Source: Chloranthus sessilifolius (taxonomy: Eukaryota > Streptophyta > Magnoliopsida > Chloranthales > Chloranthaceae). Taken from it: 64,000 bases of DNA. Below the pieces are notes generated by a model. It searched no databases and was not told the origin of the DNA. It saw nothing but the letters and a program-made list of their open reading frames with translations. Shown in pieces: positions 23,460 to 35,348 of this stretch (its first letter is position 1; each line of letters begins with the position of its first letter). Made by a program: the position numbers and the translations under genes. The stretch is taken from positions 78,679,159 to 78,743,158 of the forward strand of contig CM037595.1 of NCBI GenBank assembly GCA_021018995.1. The letters run 5' to 3'.

Positions 23460-26149
23460 TTTAGGCCGAGATCTTTTGGAGATACCACAGAAGGTCATAT
23501 TCTTGCCCTGGCTCAAGTGTAGTTTCTTTGCTTGGCCGATGAGCCTTGGGTGCAGGTGGTTGGAGTGGTTGAGGTGTATGGATTAGTGGAGGGATAATGT
23601 GAGGTGGGGGCGGCAAGTTAACTTCTCTTTCTCGCACGTTCCCCTCTGGTGGTTGTATGTTCGTGAAATCCTTATTTCGAGGGAAGGGTGGAGGTGGATT
23701 ATTGGTTCCTGATTTAAGAATCAAGCAAGTCGGTTGTTGACCGAACCTGGTGTTATTCGATGTTGATGTGCTTGTGAAGTGAGTGAAATTTGAGGTTGGG
23801 GTGCATACTCGTACGGTGCCACTCTGAGGTGGGAGGTACTGTGTAATCCTCTTCTTCTAAGAAAGCAGAGACCAGTGTCTTACATGGGTCAGGATGTTCT
23901 TCTTGCTCGCTTTCTTCTATGTTTAGCGAACACTCGGTTATTATTTTGTTTTCTTGGCTTGGAGTCTTTCGAGTGACACTGTCTACCTATGCGGCAATTT
24001 GGGCTGCAGTTTGAAGAACATGATCTCCATATTCGGGCTCAGAATCAGACAAGGGGAGCGGCATTGGTGTTGGTTCAGGATTTGAAGGGGTTAAAGGTTC
24101 TGGTGGGTGACTATGGAGGAATGGTCTCTGGGCCCTAAAAGAGTGGACTCGTATCTGGGTGAACTTTGGATAAGGAGGTGGACTTGGCGGGGCGATTCGA
24201 GTGATCAAGGCCAAGGGGTGCGGGGGTGAAGGAACTCTCGTAGGTGTGGCAGAAGTATTAGAAGGTTGGATGTGAGTGATTATGGTGGAGGGCCAGAAGG
24301 AGGATTGACCGGGGAGATCTACGGTGGTGACCTGAGTCGGTGTTGCTTGGTTGTGGTTAGGCATGGGGTTATTAATGATCCCTAAGTTTTATTAGGGTTG
24401 GTTATTGTTAGGGTTAGGACTCCTAAGCGTCTCCTAGTCGATTTGGTTCTGATTAGTCATATCATAGATCATATCTCGGAGGACCCAGCAGTCCTCTAGA
24501 TTGTGTCCCGCGTACCGATGAAATGCGCACTATTTACTACAGTCTAGATTTGTCGGCTGTGGTCGGGGTCTTTCCTATGGGAATCAGAGGAGATTCTGAG
24601 TGTTAAGGAGATGGAAAATATTGGGGATCGTATCAAGCAAAGGGGGATAGTGTTCCCGCCTCGGTTGGTAGGGGGCTCTAGCTGGGTTGAAGTTTTGCGA
24701 TGGAGGTACGTTATTGTAGTTCTGCGTGTGGGCCAGTAGATTCTGTGTCACATTTTGGTTCTGATAGATGTTGGGATATTGGTTCCTATTTTGGTATTAG
24801 CCCTGATTTTGGTTTTGACCTTGGTTTTGGTTTCCATATCTTTGTTTATTAGTGATTTGGTTTTGGTTCTGGCATCATTGCTGATTCTGATTTTGCTCGA
24901 AATTTTGCAGTTGAAAGTTCTCATTCTCGGAGTTTTGTCCTTAGTTTACAACGGTGTTGACCTGTTCTATTCTTTAGGCTTTCTTATTATTTTTTGACTT
25001 TGATTCACTAGAAGAGCCTACTTTCGACATAACTATAGATAGGGCGAGGTCTTCGCCTTTAATGTGTCACGCTAGTCGGGATGCCCGGGAGTGGAGTGCA
25101 GTGAAGTCAAGGCAATCACTTATGACAAGCGCGCTCTTCAACGGTTCCCTATTATTGTCGATAATAATATCAACCGAGTCTTTCTCTTTCATTGAAGTGT
25201 CAGTCCTGACAGTGAGTTTCCTCCATTGGGCTAAGTCGGTGAATTCTTCATTGGGTCCTTGCTTTACCGCCATCAGATCGCTGAGACTGACTGTCTCTTG
25301 GATGAGATGCTTGTATTGGTCTAGGAATTGATTGACTAAATCATCGAATATTTCTATCTTATAGAGTGGGAGTCCCGCGAACCAATCTAGAGCTTCTCCT
25401 TCTAATGAGTGTTAGAAATAGTGGATGAGAAGTCCTTGATTATCACGTATGGGTCGACAATCGTTACAAAAGAGGGCCAAGTGATGGTTCGGATATCCCG
25501 TGCTGTTATATTTGATAAATTTTGGCGGTTTAAATCCTATTGGTAAGTTAACTTCAACGTCCCGACAGAATTTGTCAAATCCGAATGAGTGACCAGGGTG
25601 TTCCCTCTTGGCCATGTATTTGTCGAGCGCTATAGGGAAATCTTCAATTTTGATAGTGTTGTCTTTTGGAGCGGCACGTGAGCCAACCTTGTCTGGAGAA
25701 TCATTGTTGAAGAATGTGTGAATAGGTTGCCTCAATGGTGAGGCGTGGGCTGGCACCGTGCTCGGGGTAAGAGGTGGCCTTTCCTGTCGTTCATGATCTT
25801 CTGAAAATTGTCGTGACCTAATGGTCTAGTATGCGGCAGCCAATCCTCAAAACAATTCCTCGGAGGCATCATCTCCTCTTTATATTCTCTGAATACTAAG
25901 CTCTACAATTTGTTGAGCGGTGAGGTTTTGTTCAGTGTTACCATCTCTCCCGTTATGATTGTTACCGATGTGCGGGGTAGAGAAGGGATTTTCTTGTTCG
26001 CTAGCCATGTTAATCTTAAGTTGTCGTGGGCTGAAATTGTAAGGTGATTCTTCTTCGTACATGGGGTTGTCATGATATCCCCACAATGGTGGGTCTCCTA
26101 AACTCACTCTTCATATGCCGAATATGTCGAGTCTTTGACGAAGACTCAT
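23460..26149 (-). pseudogene. T2 gag (broken)
   Basis: It starts with MSLRQRL-type wording at 26149, about 90 bases after the PBS, as in T5. The capsid region (about 25070-25760) includes HPGHSFGFDKFCRDVEVNLP and KSALVISDCLDFTALHSRAS. A glutamine/asparagine-rich stretch lies around 24740-24950, then a zinc-knuckle-like C..H....H...C segment around 24480-24540 and a proline-rich tail (23460-24360). The order equals the T5 and T4 gags. Many breaks. Confidence 0.82.
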
Positions 26150-26238
26150 ATTTAAAAGGGTTCGAAATAATGTGAAGGAAATAATAATAGGAAAATAAAA
26201 TGAAACCTAACTATCTAAAAAAGGAGTTTGGCAAAACT

Positions 26239-26256
26239 GTCCCATCACAATCATCA
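26239..26256 (-). other. Primer-binding site of T2
   Basis: On the minus strand it reads TGATGATTGTGATGGGAC, three bases after the LTR end ACCAACA. It is a worn form of the T5 site TGGCGATCACGATGGGAC. The implied primer is a tRNA ending in ...GATCGCCA; an arginine tRNA is my guess, not checked. Confidence 0.7.
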
Positions 26257-28139
26257 GTCTGTTGGTGTGCGCTTTTTTTTCGGTTCCTCTCGGTCCCCGT
26301 TGAATCAGTGGCCCAATTCTGTCCAAATGGACTCTGGCAATACAGTGTTTAGAATGTTGAAAATAAAGGGGGGATTTCGAAGAAGATTTCTAGTTGGTTG
26401 CGATCGCTAGCTGCAGATATTTAATGACGCTGCAACACGTCAGTGATCACACTTTAGAGCGGGTGTGGGTTACTTCTTTACTGAATCGTCTGCTTGAAAA
26501 TGTCAGTAGCACTGGCTCTTCTTATAATTTAGATAGTTTAGTTTTCCTTTTCTTTCCCTGTTATTAATGTAATTCTGGTTGGTTTAGATTTCCTAATTCT
26601 ATTATGAGTCTAGTTGTGGTCTTATTTAGAGTCTAATTAATTTAGTGTCCTAATACTACTAGAAGTCCAATTTATATTAGTCTCCTAATTGTACTAGGAG
26701 TCTAATTAATTTAAATGTTCTGCTCTTATTAGAAGTTTAATTAATTTAATATCCTAATACTATTGGAAGTCCAATTAATAGCAGTCTCCTACTTGTACTA
26801 GGAATGCAGGTATGTTAATTCTAATGGAGTTACAATTGAATCAAGAATGCTAATTATACTGAAATTCTAAGTAAAGCAAGTATACTAGTTCTATTGCAAC
26901 TCTGATTGAAATAGAGAACTAATTTTACTATAACTCTAATTATAGCAAATATACTGGTTCTACTGAAATTCTAATTGAAATAGAGAACTAATTTTACTAG
27001 AACTCTAATTAAAACAAAGGAATTAATTTTATTAAAAATCTAATTAAAACAAATAAACTAATTTTATTAAAATCTAATTAAAACAAATGAACTAATTTTA
27101 TTAAAATTTTGATTAAAGCAATGAATTAACTATACTAAAAATCTAATTAAAATAAAGGAACTAATTTTATCAAATTTTCTAATTAGATTGAGGAATTAAC
27201 TTTACTAAAAAAAATCTGATTTAAAATAATGAATTAACTATACTAAATTTTAATTGAGATAAAGGAACTACCTTTTACTAATTCTGATTAAAGCAATAAA
27301 TTATATTATACTAAAATTCTAACTGAAGCAATGAATTAATTTTACTAAAATTCTAATTAAAGCAATGAATTAATCCTACTAAAAATTTAAGAAAAATGAG
27401 TTTTGGGCCCGTTATACTAAGGAGGATTAGCCTTGTTCCCGAGTACCCTCCATAAGCTCCCTTGGGCAAATCGGGTGGCTGAGATTAAAGTAAATTGAAT
27501 TTTAGATTATAAAATAGTATTTTTGAATTTTTAGAGTCATTTTCAGGATTATAATGATGAATTAAATTATGAAATTAGAATTTTAGAAAACTAAATTAAT
27601 ATTTGGGATTTTAGAAATATTAAACTAAGGAATTAAACTATAATTTAAAAATTTAAGGACTTAATTCGAGTCTGAAATCAAAAAATCAGACCGTATGATT
27701 AAGGATTGATTCTAGAAACTAAGAACTAGAACCAGAGATTAATGATAGGACTGGAGATTAAGATTTTAGAATAAAATTAAAGTCTATGGTCGGTGAATTA
27801 GGCCGTCAGATTAAGGATTAGTTCTAGAAACGGGGGATTAGAACCAGAGATTAAAATTACGGTCTAAAAAAGGTGCTACGGTCTAAGACTGAAAATATTT
27901 GATGTTAATAATTAAGACTAAGGAATCCTAAATCTAAAGACTAAAAGGCTACGGTCGTAAACTAAAACTAAATTCTTACCTAGGGTTGGGCTGCGGAGAG
28001 GAATCCTAAAAATACGAAGCTTGAATCTCGAAATCATAGCTATGTTCTCCATGGGTTTGTTCTCGAAATTCTCTGTATTTTTCGTTCTCTCTCTGTGAAA
28101 TTTTTAGCCTCTTTCATCCAACCTCTTGGTCGAATTAAA

Positions 28140-28600
28140 AAAAAAAAAGCTTTTATAGTTTTTTTTCTAATTAGACGCCCTGCTTTAGGCGTTTAACTGA
28201 ATTGTGTGTCGGTTTCTCGATGCTTAATCGCTTTGAGTCGATCACCGACTTAGTGAGCGATCCGTTGACTTGCTCAGTGAGTTTCCTAGTTTTAACACTG
28301 TTAGGACTAATTGCGCGCTTAGTGTGGGGTGCGCAATCCGATTAAGCATCTCTTTCAGGGCGCTTAATCGAGGAAGCTTGGGAGCCAAGAACTGTAAGAT
28401 TAGGTCGGGTGTATGACAATTGCGCACCGATGGTGGGGCGCTCAATCCGATCGCACGTCTCATGTGAGGTGTGTAATCAAGTCTCGAGGTGGTCTGGGAA
28501 AAGGAAGCCTGGTCTGAAAGGGGACTGATTGCATGTGTGGTTTCACGTGCAATTGAATTGCGCGCATGGTTTTAGGCACGTAATTCGAGGATGTTCGGAT
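28140..28600 (-). promoter_or_regulatory. U3 promoter of the T2 LTR
   Basis: TATAAAA on the minus strand at 28157-28151. Upstream lies a palindrome-like GAGTCGATCACCGACTT (28235-28251) and repeated GCGC-next-to-AAT words up to about 28600. The layout matches T1, T3, T4 and T5. Confidence 0.62.
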
Positions 28601-28619
28601 TTAGGTCGGGTATGAAATG

Positions 28620-29275
28620 CAAGACTATTGTTTCAGCCTGTATTTCAACTATATACTATTGTTTCAATCTATAGTCTCCCTACATTGGGATCTGAGCCAC
28701 AGAGCTATTATTTCAGCCTGTGCTCAACCATATACTATTATTTCAGTGCATGGTCCCTACGTGAGGGTTATGGGGTCTGAAATACTAGACTATTGTTTCA
28801 GTCTACATTTTGACTATATACTATTGTTTCAGTATATAGTCTCCCTACGTCGGGATTTGAACCACAGAGCTATTGTTTCAACCTACGTTCAACCATGCAC
28901 TATTGTTTCAGCACATGGTCCCTACATCAGGGTTATATGGTCTGAAATGCTAGACTATTATTTCAGTCTGCATTTCAACTATATACTATTATTTCAATAT
29001 GTAGTCTCCCTACGTCGGGATCTGAGCAACAGAGCTATTGTTTCAGCCTGCGTTCAACCATGTACTATTGTTTCAGCGCATGGTCCCAACGTCAGGGTCA
29101 TGGGGTCTGAGCTACAGAGCTATTGTTTCAGCCTGTGTCCTACCATATACTATTGTTTCAGTATATGGTCCCACATTAGGGCCATGGGATTTGAGCCACA
29201 GAGTTATTATTTCAGCCTGTGTCCAGCCATATACTATTGTTTCAGCATATGGTCCCAAAACAAGGTAAAGGAGTC
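28620..29275 (-). repeat. Tandem repeat in the T2 U3 (units of 80-86 bases)
   Basis: Eight units begin near 28623, 28703, 28788, 28867, 28953, 29032, 29117 and 29201. They alternate between two types, one with ...ATATAGTCTCCC and one with ...GCATGGTCCC, in the order a-b-a-b-a-b-b-b. Each holds two ACTATTGTTTCAG-like words. Other Tat LTRs here have only two or three units. The 256-residue plus-strand ORF in this stretch is a by-product of the repeat. Confidence 0.85.
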
Positions 29276-29331
29276 AAAGGTTGACCAAATAGATTTGTAT
29301 ATTCTGAGAGGGCAAAATGGGGGTGTCTACA

Positions 29332-30222
29332 ACAGGTATCATCAATCCAATATCGGATTTGTTCATTTAGGCCTTCATAGAGACTGAGCACTATTTCCCA
29401 ACATGAAACCCCATGATTAGGGCAACTCAGCAGAAGCTCGTTGAAGCGTGTTCAACAGTCATAAAAAGACTCATCAGGATATTGATAAATTGCAGTTATT
29501 ACCTTCCAAAATCGACTCGTTTTACAAGTTGGGAAGTAATTATTATAGAACATGTCTTGCAACACTTTCCAACTAGTAATCAAGTCGATGGGCAAAGAGT
29601 GTAGCCATAATCGAGTGGCCTCTTCTGTCAAGTTTTTAATTTAAAATAAGGCACAAATCTCTAAAAAGCACATTAGATGCATATGGGGATTTTCATTACC
29701 ATGCCCATGAAAAATTGGAAGTAGTTGAATCACGTTGGGCTTGATCTCGAAGACCCCATCCCCGGTGGTTGCAAGTACTCGGATACATGAGGGAGGTGCA
29801 AGACTAGCTGGTGTATAATACTCCCTCAAGGTCCTAGCCATATGTTCTTCTCCCTCCATAATAGGTATTATATACAAAAATAGGGCAGGGTGACTAGAAT
29901 GCTTAGAATCACAACGTTTTGAGAAAATAAGAGCTAGAGTGATTATGCCGGCTCGTTCTCTCAACCTCAAAGAGTGGTAGCTCGAGCGAAGAAAAGAATC
30001 GCAACCACACCTTGACCAAAATAGAAAATAAAAATAAAAATGATTAACGTAATTAATGAAAATCAGAAGCACGCACCTTGGCCTCTCGCAGCATCCCGTG
30101 ACAAGCCTTCAGTGCATTCGAGCCTTTGATCATCAATCCTACAACACACACACATCACAGTTAGTATAATGATACAAAAATATAGTAAAACAGAGATCAA
30201 ATATGAAATAAAAAGAAATCTC
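29332..30222 (-). pseudogene. D: Athila-like gag fragment with leader
   Basis: The minus-strand piece at 29641-30072 includes MARTLREYYTPASLAPPSCI, then EIKPNVIQLLPIFHGHGNENP. This is the same N-terminal gag pattern as TG1 but a different family. 29332-29640 continues with capsid-like wording (LPIDLITSWKVLQDMF, LNEQIRYWID). 30075-30222 looks like an untranslated leader. It is bounded by the T2 LTR start and the T3 LTR end, so it is probably the old element that received both. A few breaks; the rest of the element is not in the window. Confidence 0.7.
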
Positions 30223-32287
30223 TGACAATGCTTTTTCTGGGTCCCTTTCGGTCCCCGGAAAGAGCGGCCCAATTTGGTCCAAGTGGACTCTGACAAAGGC
30301 AGTATTTTTTAGAGGTAATTAAGTATTGAAAAAGAAGCGGTAAATCTCAAAGAAATACCTGGTTCGTTGTGATCGTCAGCTGCAGATATATATCCACGCT
30401 GCAACACGTCACTGATCACGCCTTCCGGGGTGGAGATATGGGTTGTTCTCTTTACTGAATCATCGACCGGCCGATGTCAACAGCACTGGGTCGCCTATAA
30501 GTTTAGTCAAGCTAGTTTTTCTAATTCTCTTCTAATTACTTTTCGCTTTTTCTACTCTTGATATGATTATCAGGGATCTAATCAATCTTAATCCTATTAA
30601 AAGTCTAATTAATTGGAGAGTCCTTATTCAACTAGGTCTCCTAATCTAACTAGAAGTCTAATTAATTTAAATATTTTAATCTAATTAATTAAGTCTCCTA
30701 ATCCTACTTGGACTGCAAATACGGAAATTAATTAGGATTGCACTACTTCTATTGAAACTCTAATTAATTAAAAATATACTAATTCTATTAAAATTCTAAT
30801 TAAAGTAAATATACTAATTCTATCGAAAATCTAAAAAGAGGGGTTTTGGCCCACTATGCAAAGGAGGATCGGCCCCGTTCGCAGGTACCCTCCATAAGCT
30901 CCCTTGGACAAATCGAGTAGCTAGGGATTATTTTAGTAATAATATGGAGTGAAAAACTGATGTTTAATTTATGAATTATGGATTTACGAATAAAAAATCG
31001 AGGACTTTGAGAATCAAGTTAGAACTAAAAAAGAAGTTTCAAATTTGAATTTAAGACTTAAATTAAGGACTGATTCTAGAAATTAAGAACTAAAATCAGA
31101 AAAACTAGAAATTTAGATTAAAACCTAAGATCTAAGATCTAGCATTTAAGAACTAGAGAGCTAGAACCTAAATCTAGAATCAAAAAAAGGAACTGGTCCT
31201 AGAACCTAAGAACTAGAACCAGAGAAAAGGAAAATGGACAATAATTAAGGATTAAAGAGATTTAAAATCTAAGATCTAGAACTAAAAGCTTAAGGACCTA
31301 AGGTCTAGAACTAATGATCTAGAACTAAGAACTAGAACTAGAAGAATAAAAAACTAGAAGGAAAGTATACCTGAGGCCAGAGCCACAGAGGAATCTCGAA
31401 ATCCTAAGCTTGGAAGCCGGAACTCGCGAGAAGTCCTTCTGATAATGAATTGATTGATGTCTTGAGTCGTGGTGGTGGGTCTTATTTATAGATATTTGGC
31501 CAATTGCGCGCCCTGTGGGGTGCATACAATTGGTCGGTAAATTTCAATTATGCGCCCAGTTCGGCGCGCTCAACTAAATTATGTGCCCAGTGTCAGCACA
31601 CAATCACTTTGAGTCGGTGTCTGACTCAGTGAGTGACCGACTGACTGGCTCAGCCGGGTAGCATAGTCCTAGTGTAATTAGACCAATTGCGCGCTCTAAG
31701 TAGTGCACTCAATCAATTATCCACTGAATTAAGAGCGCATAATAGGAGATTTTCAGACGGTCTAGGGGATTAGAGATCGGGTTGGCTTAGGAACCAATTA
31801 TGCGCCTGTGCTAATGCGCATAATCTGATTACATGCTCTAGGTAGGGCGTACAATCGCGTCTCTGGCGGTTTCTAGAAGGGTAAAAGGCCAGTCCAAAAT
31901 GGACTAATTGCACGCTGGTATTGAAGCGTGCAATATGATTGTGCGCACCTGGTAGGGTGCATAATCAAGGTTTAGGTGGTCCTCAGGAAGGATAATCCTG
32001 GTCCAAGGGGACCAATTGCGCACTAGAAGTGGGGCATGCATTCGAGTTATGCGCGCTATACAGGGTGCATAATTCGAGACTTTCTTGAGTTCAAGCCGAG
32101 TCTGAGCCACAAAGCTATTGTTTTAGCCTGGGTCTCGACCATGTACTATTGTTTCAATGCATGGTCCCCGTATCACGGTTTTAAAATCTTAAGAGATGGT
32201 TAGTCCTTTTTCGAAGATCGTGACAGAGGTCAAAGGTTGATCGAATAGGTTTGTATATTCTAAGAGGGCAAAATGGGGGTGTGTATA
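30223..32287 (-). repeat. 3' LTR of T3
   Basis: It starts (minus) with a worn TGTAGACACCCCC at 32287 and ends ...GCATTGTCA at 30223, about 2.07 kb. TATAAATA lies at 31500-31493, with the palindrome-like GAGTCGGTGTCTGACTC at 31611-31627 and GCGC-AAT words at 31500-32075. The family 'GGCCCACTATGCAAAGGAGG' block is at about 30845. It carries two copies of the ACTATTGTTTCAG word near its start. Confidence 0.72.
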
Positions 32288-32326
32288 GATGCCCCTCTTC
32301 GGCGTGTTCTTGTGGAATAAGAACGC
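32288..32326 (-). other. Polypurine tract and hairpin of T3
   Basis: On the minus strand AAGAGGGGCATC (32299-32288) meets the LTR. An 8-base inverted repeat (32304-32311 with 32319-32326, one mismatch) lies just upstream. Same layout as T1 and T5. Confidence 0.6.
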
Positions 32327-33336
32327 GTTGAAGAAGTAGGCACCCCTCATTCGAGGGACTTTCTCGTTTTCTTAAGAAATCATAAATGTGAACCGGGGAT
32401 GCTGACATGAGATGCTTGGCTTTCTTATCTATCAGCACAAGCTAAAATGGAGCATTTGGGGGCCCAGTGGTAGCTGTCGAAAGGCATATTTCATGTCATG
32501 GATGCGAGTGACATCCCGTTGCATATCACGACGTGCTGCTAGTAGCAATCAACGGGGGAAAAGAGGCATAACCTAATCCGTAGGTGCAAGGGGCATCCCA
32601 ACTCATATCGCGACCTGCTATAAGGGGCAATCAAACGGTAGGAGAGTCGTTATCCTAATCTGCAGGTGCAAGGGGCAATCAAACAAATGGATATATAACA
32701 CAAATCGAGGTACCGGGGGGCGTCATACGAATGTCTAGAGATAAGGTCTAGAGACTAATAATAAGATGAAATATCATGTAATGGAGAATGCTTTCGCAAG
32801 TCATGTCATACCGAGTGCGTCATTGCTCACACCAATGCGCATCAAGCATCCCTTTCCAGTGGACATTTATGATTTCTCATAATTTAATATATTTAATGTT
32901 CGGTTTCCCAGGGGAAAGAATGGATTGGAGAGGTGAGAAGTAAAAGTTTGACAAATAGGAGTTCATTGACTTTATTATTTTTTCATTATTTTTTCTTGTT
33001 TTTTTTTTTTTTGAAAAATTAGAAATTTAACTTAAGATCAATTCGGTTGTAAATCTTTAAAAAATGTGGCTTTCAAGATATCGCTAAGCAGATCCACTGA
33101 TACGGGATTTGTGGACCCGATCGTTTGCGTGGTTGTTAAGACGACACTTGGTATGCCGGATGCTCCGTCTAACCTTCTCGCGAATACTAATGATTGTCAC
33201 TTATGGGAGGACTACAGTGATTAACAGATAGAGAGAGATGGGTTTTGAAAACATTCGACTTAATATTATTTAACTATATTTTATAGGAATATCGAGTATA
33301 AGGGGGATGATAATACTTACCTGATTTATTACCTGC

Positions 33337-34330
33337 TAGGCTTTTGTATGCGATGGGACTCGTTGGTTGTCATAGTGGCATTGCAATGGGACATGAGAGG
33401 ATTTCCTCTCTTTTCTTCTGTTGCAGCAGGACCTGAGGGTCGTCATTGTGATTGAATGTTTTGGGGAGGTGAGGTTCGTAATGGGACATGGTGGTCCTCC
33501 CCTTATGGTCGTGTGCTATAGTGAGTCCTGTGGGTTATAGGTGTGATGGAACCTGAGGGGAACTCTAGTGAGATGTTCGTGCTGGAATGTGGTATGGGTG
33601 AGATGGGAGGTCAGAGAGCTTCCTCTCTTCTCCTTATTTCTGTGATGGTAGGGGCTCGCTGATCATCGCGAAATGGGACGGTGGAGGGTCAATCCTCCTC
33701 TATTGCTAACGAGCGTGTGTTTCGGTCGCGATAGAGTCTGGTGATTGCTACATGGCAAGGGATTTGGGGATTAGGTTCTCTGCTTTTGCGATGGAACATG
33801 CTCGAGCCTTCCCCTCTGTTGGTTATGCAAAGTTATGCGATGGGATTTGGAAGGTTCGGCTCTCTACGATGGGACGTTGATTGAGCCTTCCTTTCTGCAT
33901 CGTGACGAGATGTGTCCGAGCGTCTTGGGTAGTAATGTCACAATGAGACAGGCTTATGATGGGTTCAAGTTGTAGTTGCAATGCGATGGGACAAGTGCAC
34001 GGTTGATGATTCCTTAGTCATTTCAAGGTTGTGATGGGGCAATGATGGTGTTTCTTTCTTTAGAAGATCTTGCTTATATAATGGGTTAGAGTCAATTTGA
34101 ATGGTGTCGGGATTGTTATGGGATTTGACTTTAGTCTTGGTGATATAATAGGATTTTCGGGAGGCTCACTCTTGACTTTTCATGATGGGATATTAGGTCG
34201 AGCCTTCCTTTGGTCACGTTGGTGTTTTAAGTTGTGCGGTGAAATTTTAGCATCGTGGTGGGACATAGGTGTGGTCAATGGCTCTCTCTCTCTCCCTCTC
34301 TAAACGGCCTATGAGGCTACGCGATGGGAT
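33337..34330 (-). repeat. PBS-complementary array in T3
   Basis: About twenty degenerate copies of GCGATGGGAC on the plus strand, that is GTCCCATCGC in the element's sense strand. Clear copies are at 33350-33359, 33866-33875 and 33983-33992. Irregular spacing of about 30-60 bases. The same array is in T1 and T5. Confidence 0.62.
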
Positions 34331-34379
34331 GGAGGAGAAAGAGGGATTCTGATCGAGATGAGACAAAGGGGTGTGAGGG

Positions 34380-35340
34380 TGCGCATTTTGTTTGAAATAT
34401 TGTCGTAGCTGAGTATTGTGCGCAGGGTACTAGACGTTTGATTAAATTACACGGTGGGAGCCATGCACATGATTACGAGACTAGAGGGGTGATTGCGCGT
34501 TACCTTATAAGCGTGTAATGTTATTTTTTGCACTGTGAACAGCGTGCAATCGAGGAGTCATGGGGTTGATAGGGCAGAAGTGTTCTAGCGTCGACTCGAA
34601 TTCCACGCGTGAAGACTAGCATATAATCAGATTGTGCGCTAGAAACAGTGTGTGAGATCAGAGCATCACCAAGTCACTGTGCGGGTGTCCCTTCGGATTC
34701 CGCACTGTGAGACGGGCATACGATTGTATTGTGCACAGGCGTGCCTACGCGCGATGGTTGTGTTGGGATTGTGTGCGGGCGAAAGTTCAATTGCACGCCC
34801 CTTGGGGTGTGCATGATTATGTTTATACACTTCTATGTAGGCGCATGATGGAATTGCACATTTCATTTCGGGTGCTCAATTAAGCGGGTGTCTATATATA
34901 CCTGAATTCCTTTCATTTTTCTTCATTCGTTCCTGTTTTCTCTAATCTTTGAGTTTTAGCGATAACTTGTAATCCACCTATCGGATTTTGATGTCGTTTC
35001 TTCCTATATTCATGGTTTCACGTGATCTTTGGCCTGCCAGGGCTTCGGAAGGTGGTGTGACTTTGAGAATGGACGATATTGGGAAGGAGGAGGTCGGCAT
35101 TCACGTCGGTCCCTTTTAGGGAGCAGTGAAGGCAGCGTTGAGGCGGCAAAGGAGGTGAAGATGGTGGAAGGGACAATGTTATAAGTGGAGGGATGTGTTC
35201 CCCAACCAATCCTCTATCTTGCCTTTTCTGAAGCCTCCGATTGGATCCTCCAAGCTCGGGCTTTCGGACTTAGTTTTCATTTTAGGTTGTAAATTAGGTC
35301 TTCAGGCTTTCGTTTTGAGTTGTATGTTCAGGAGGTATGC
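34380..35340 (+). promoter_or_regulatory. Antisense promoter-like module of T3
   Basis: Plus-strand TATATATA at 34893-34900 is preceded by about 450 bases of GCGC-AAT words and followed by a pyrimidine-rich leader. A block at 35018-35340 shares wording with 44240-44600 and, reversed, 1260-1620. It would drive transcription away from the 3' LTR, toward the region where T5 holds its PMD gene. T4 is inserted just beyond it. Confidence 0.5.
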
Positions 35341-35348
35341 CTCCAGTG

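Larger units (their letters stand above)
17793..29331 (-). mobile_element. T2: Tat-type Ty3/gypsy element, 5' LTR to integrase
   Basis: Read on the minus strand the order is LTR (29331-26260), PBS, gag, protease, G-patch, RT, RNase H, archaeal-type RNase H, and an integrase that meets TG1 at 17793. The dual RNase H marks the Tat lineage (Ogre/Retand relatives). It is collinear with T5 along the whole coding part. Its right end abuts gag fragment D, so T2 was probably inserted there. Broken in many places, old and not intact. Confidence 0.88.
26260..29331 (-). repeat. 5' LTR of T2
   Basis: On the minus strand it runs from TGTAGACACCCCCATTTTGC (29331) to ACCAACA (26260), about 3.07 kb. That is some 650 bases longer than the T5 LTR. 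The extra length lies in the tandem repeat at 28620-29275. Landmarks are a palindrome at 28235-28251, a TATA box at 28151-28157, the 'GGCCCAAAACTC' stretch near 27410, and a long AT-rich segment 26560-27390 made of TTAATTAGA-like repeats. Confidence 0.87.
30223..35348 (-). mobile_element. T3: diverged Tat-type element, 3' LTR and 3' region
   Basis: Minus-strand order: 3' region (35348-32288), purine tract, LTR (32287-30223). The LTR shares layout and many words with T1, T2, T4 and T5 but is clearly more diverged, so it is an older or separate subfamily. The coding part is not in the window, because T4 and what lies inside it begin at 35349. Broken and partial. Confidence 0.72.

Noticed and set aside
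24755-24997. 80-residue very hydrophobic plus-strand ORF that looks like a membrane protein
   Set aside because: It is the antisense reading of the glutamine/asparagine-rich gag stretch of T2. CAA and AAC codons read backward give leucine and valine. 59892-60140 is the same artefact in T5.
28620-29275. CRISPR-like repeat array
   Set aside because: Units are 80-86 bases, adjacent and imperfect, with no unique spacers, in a plant LTR.
28617-29387. 256-residue plus-strand ORF with internal repeats
   Set aside because: It is the translation of the U3 tandem repeat on the strand opposite to the element, repetitive and without domain signals. The open frame follows from the repeat period.
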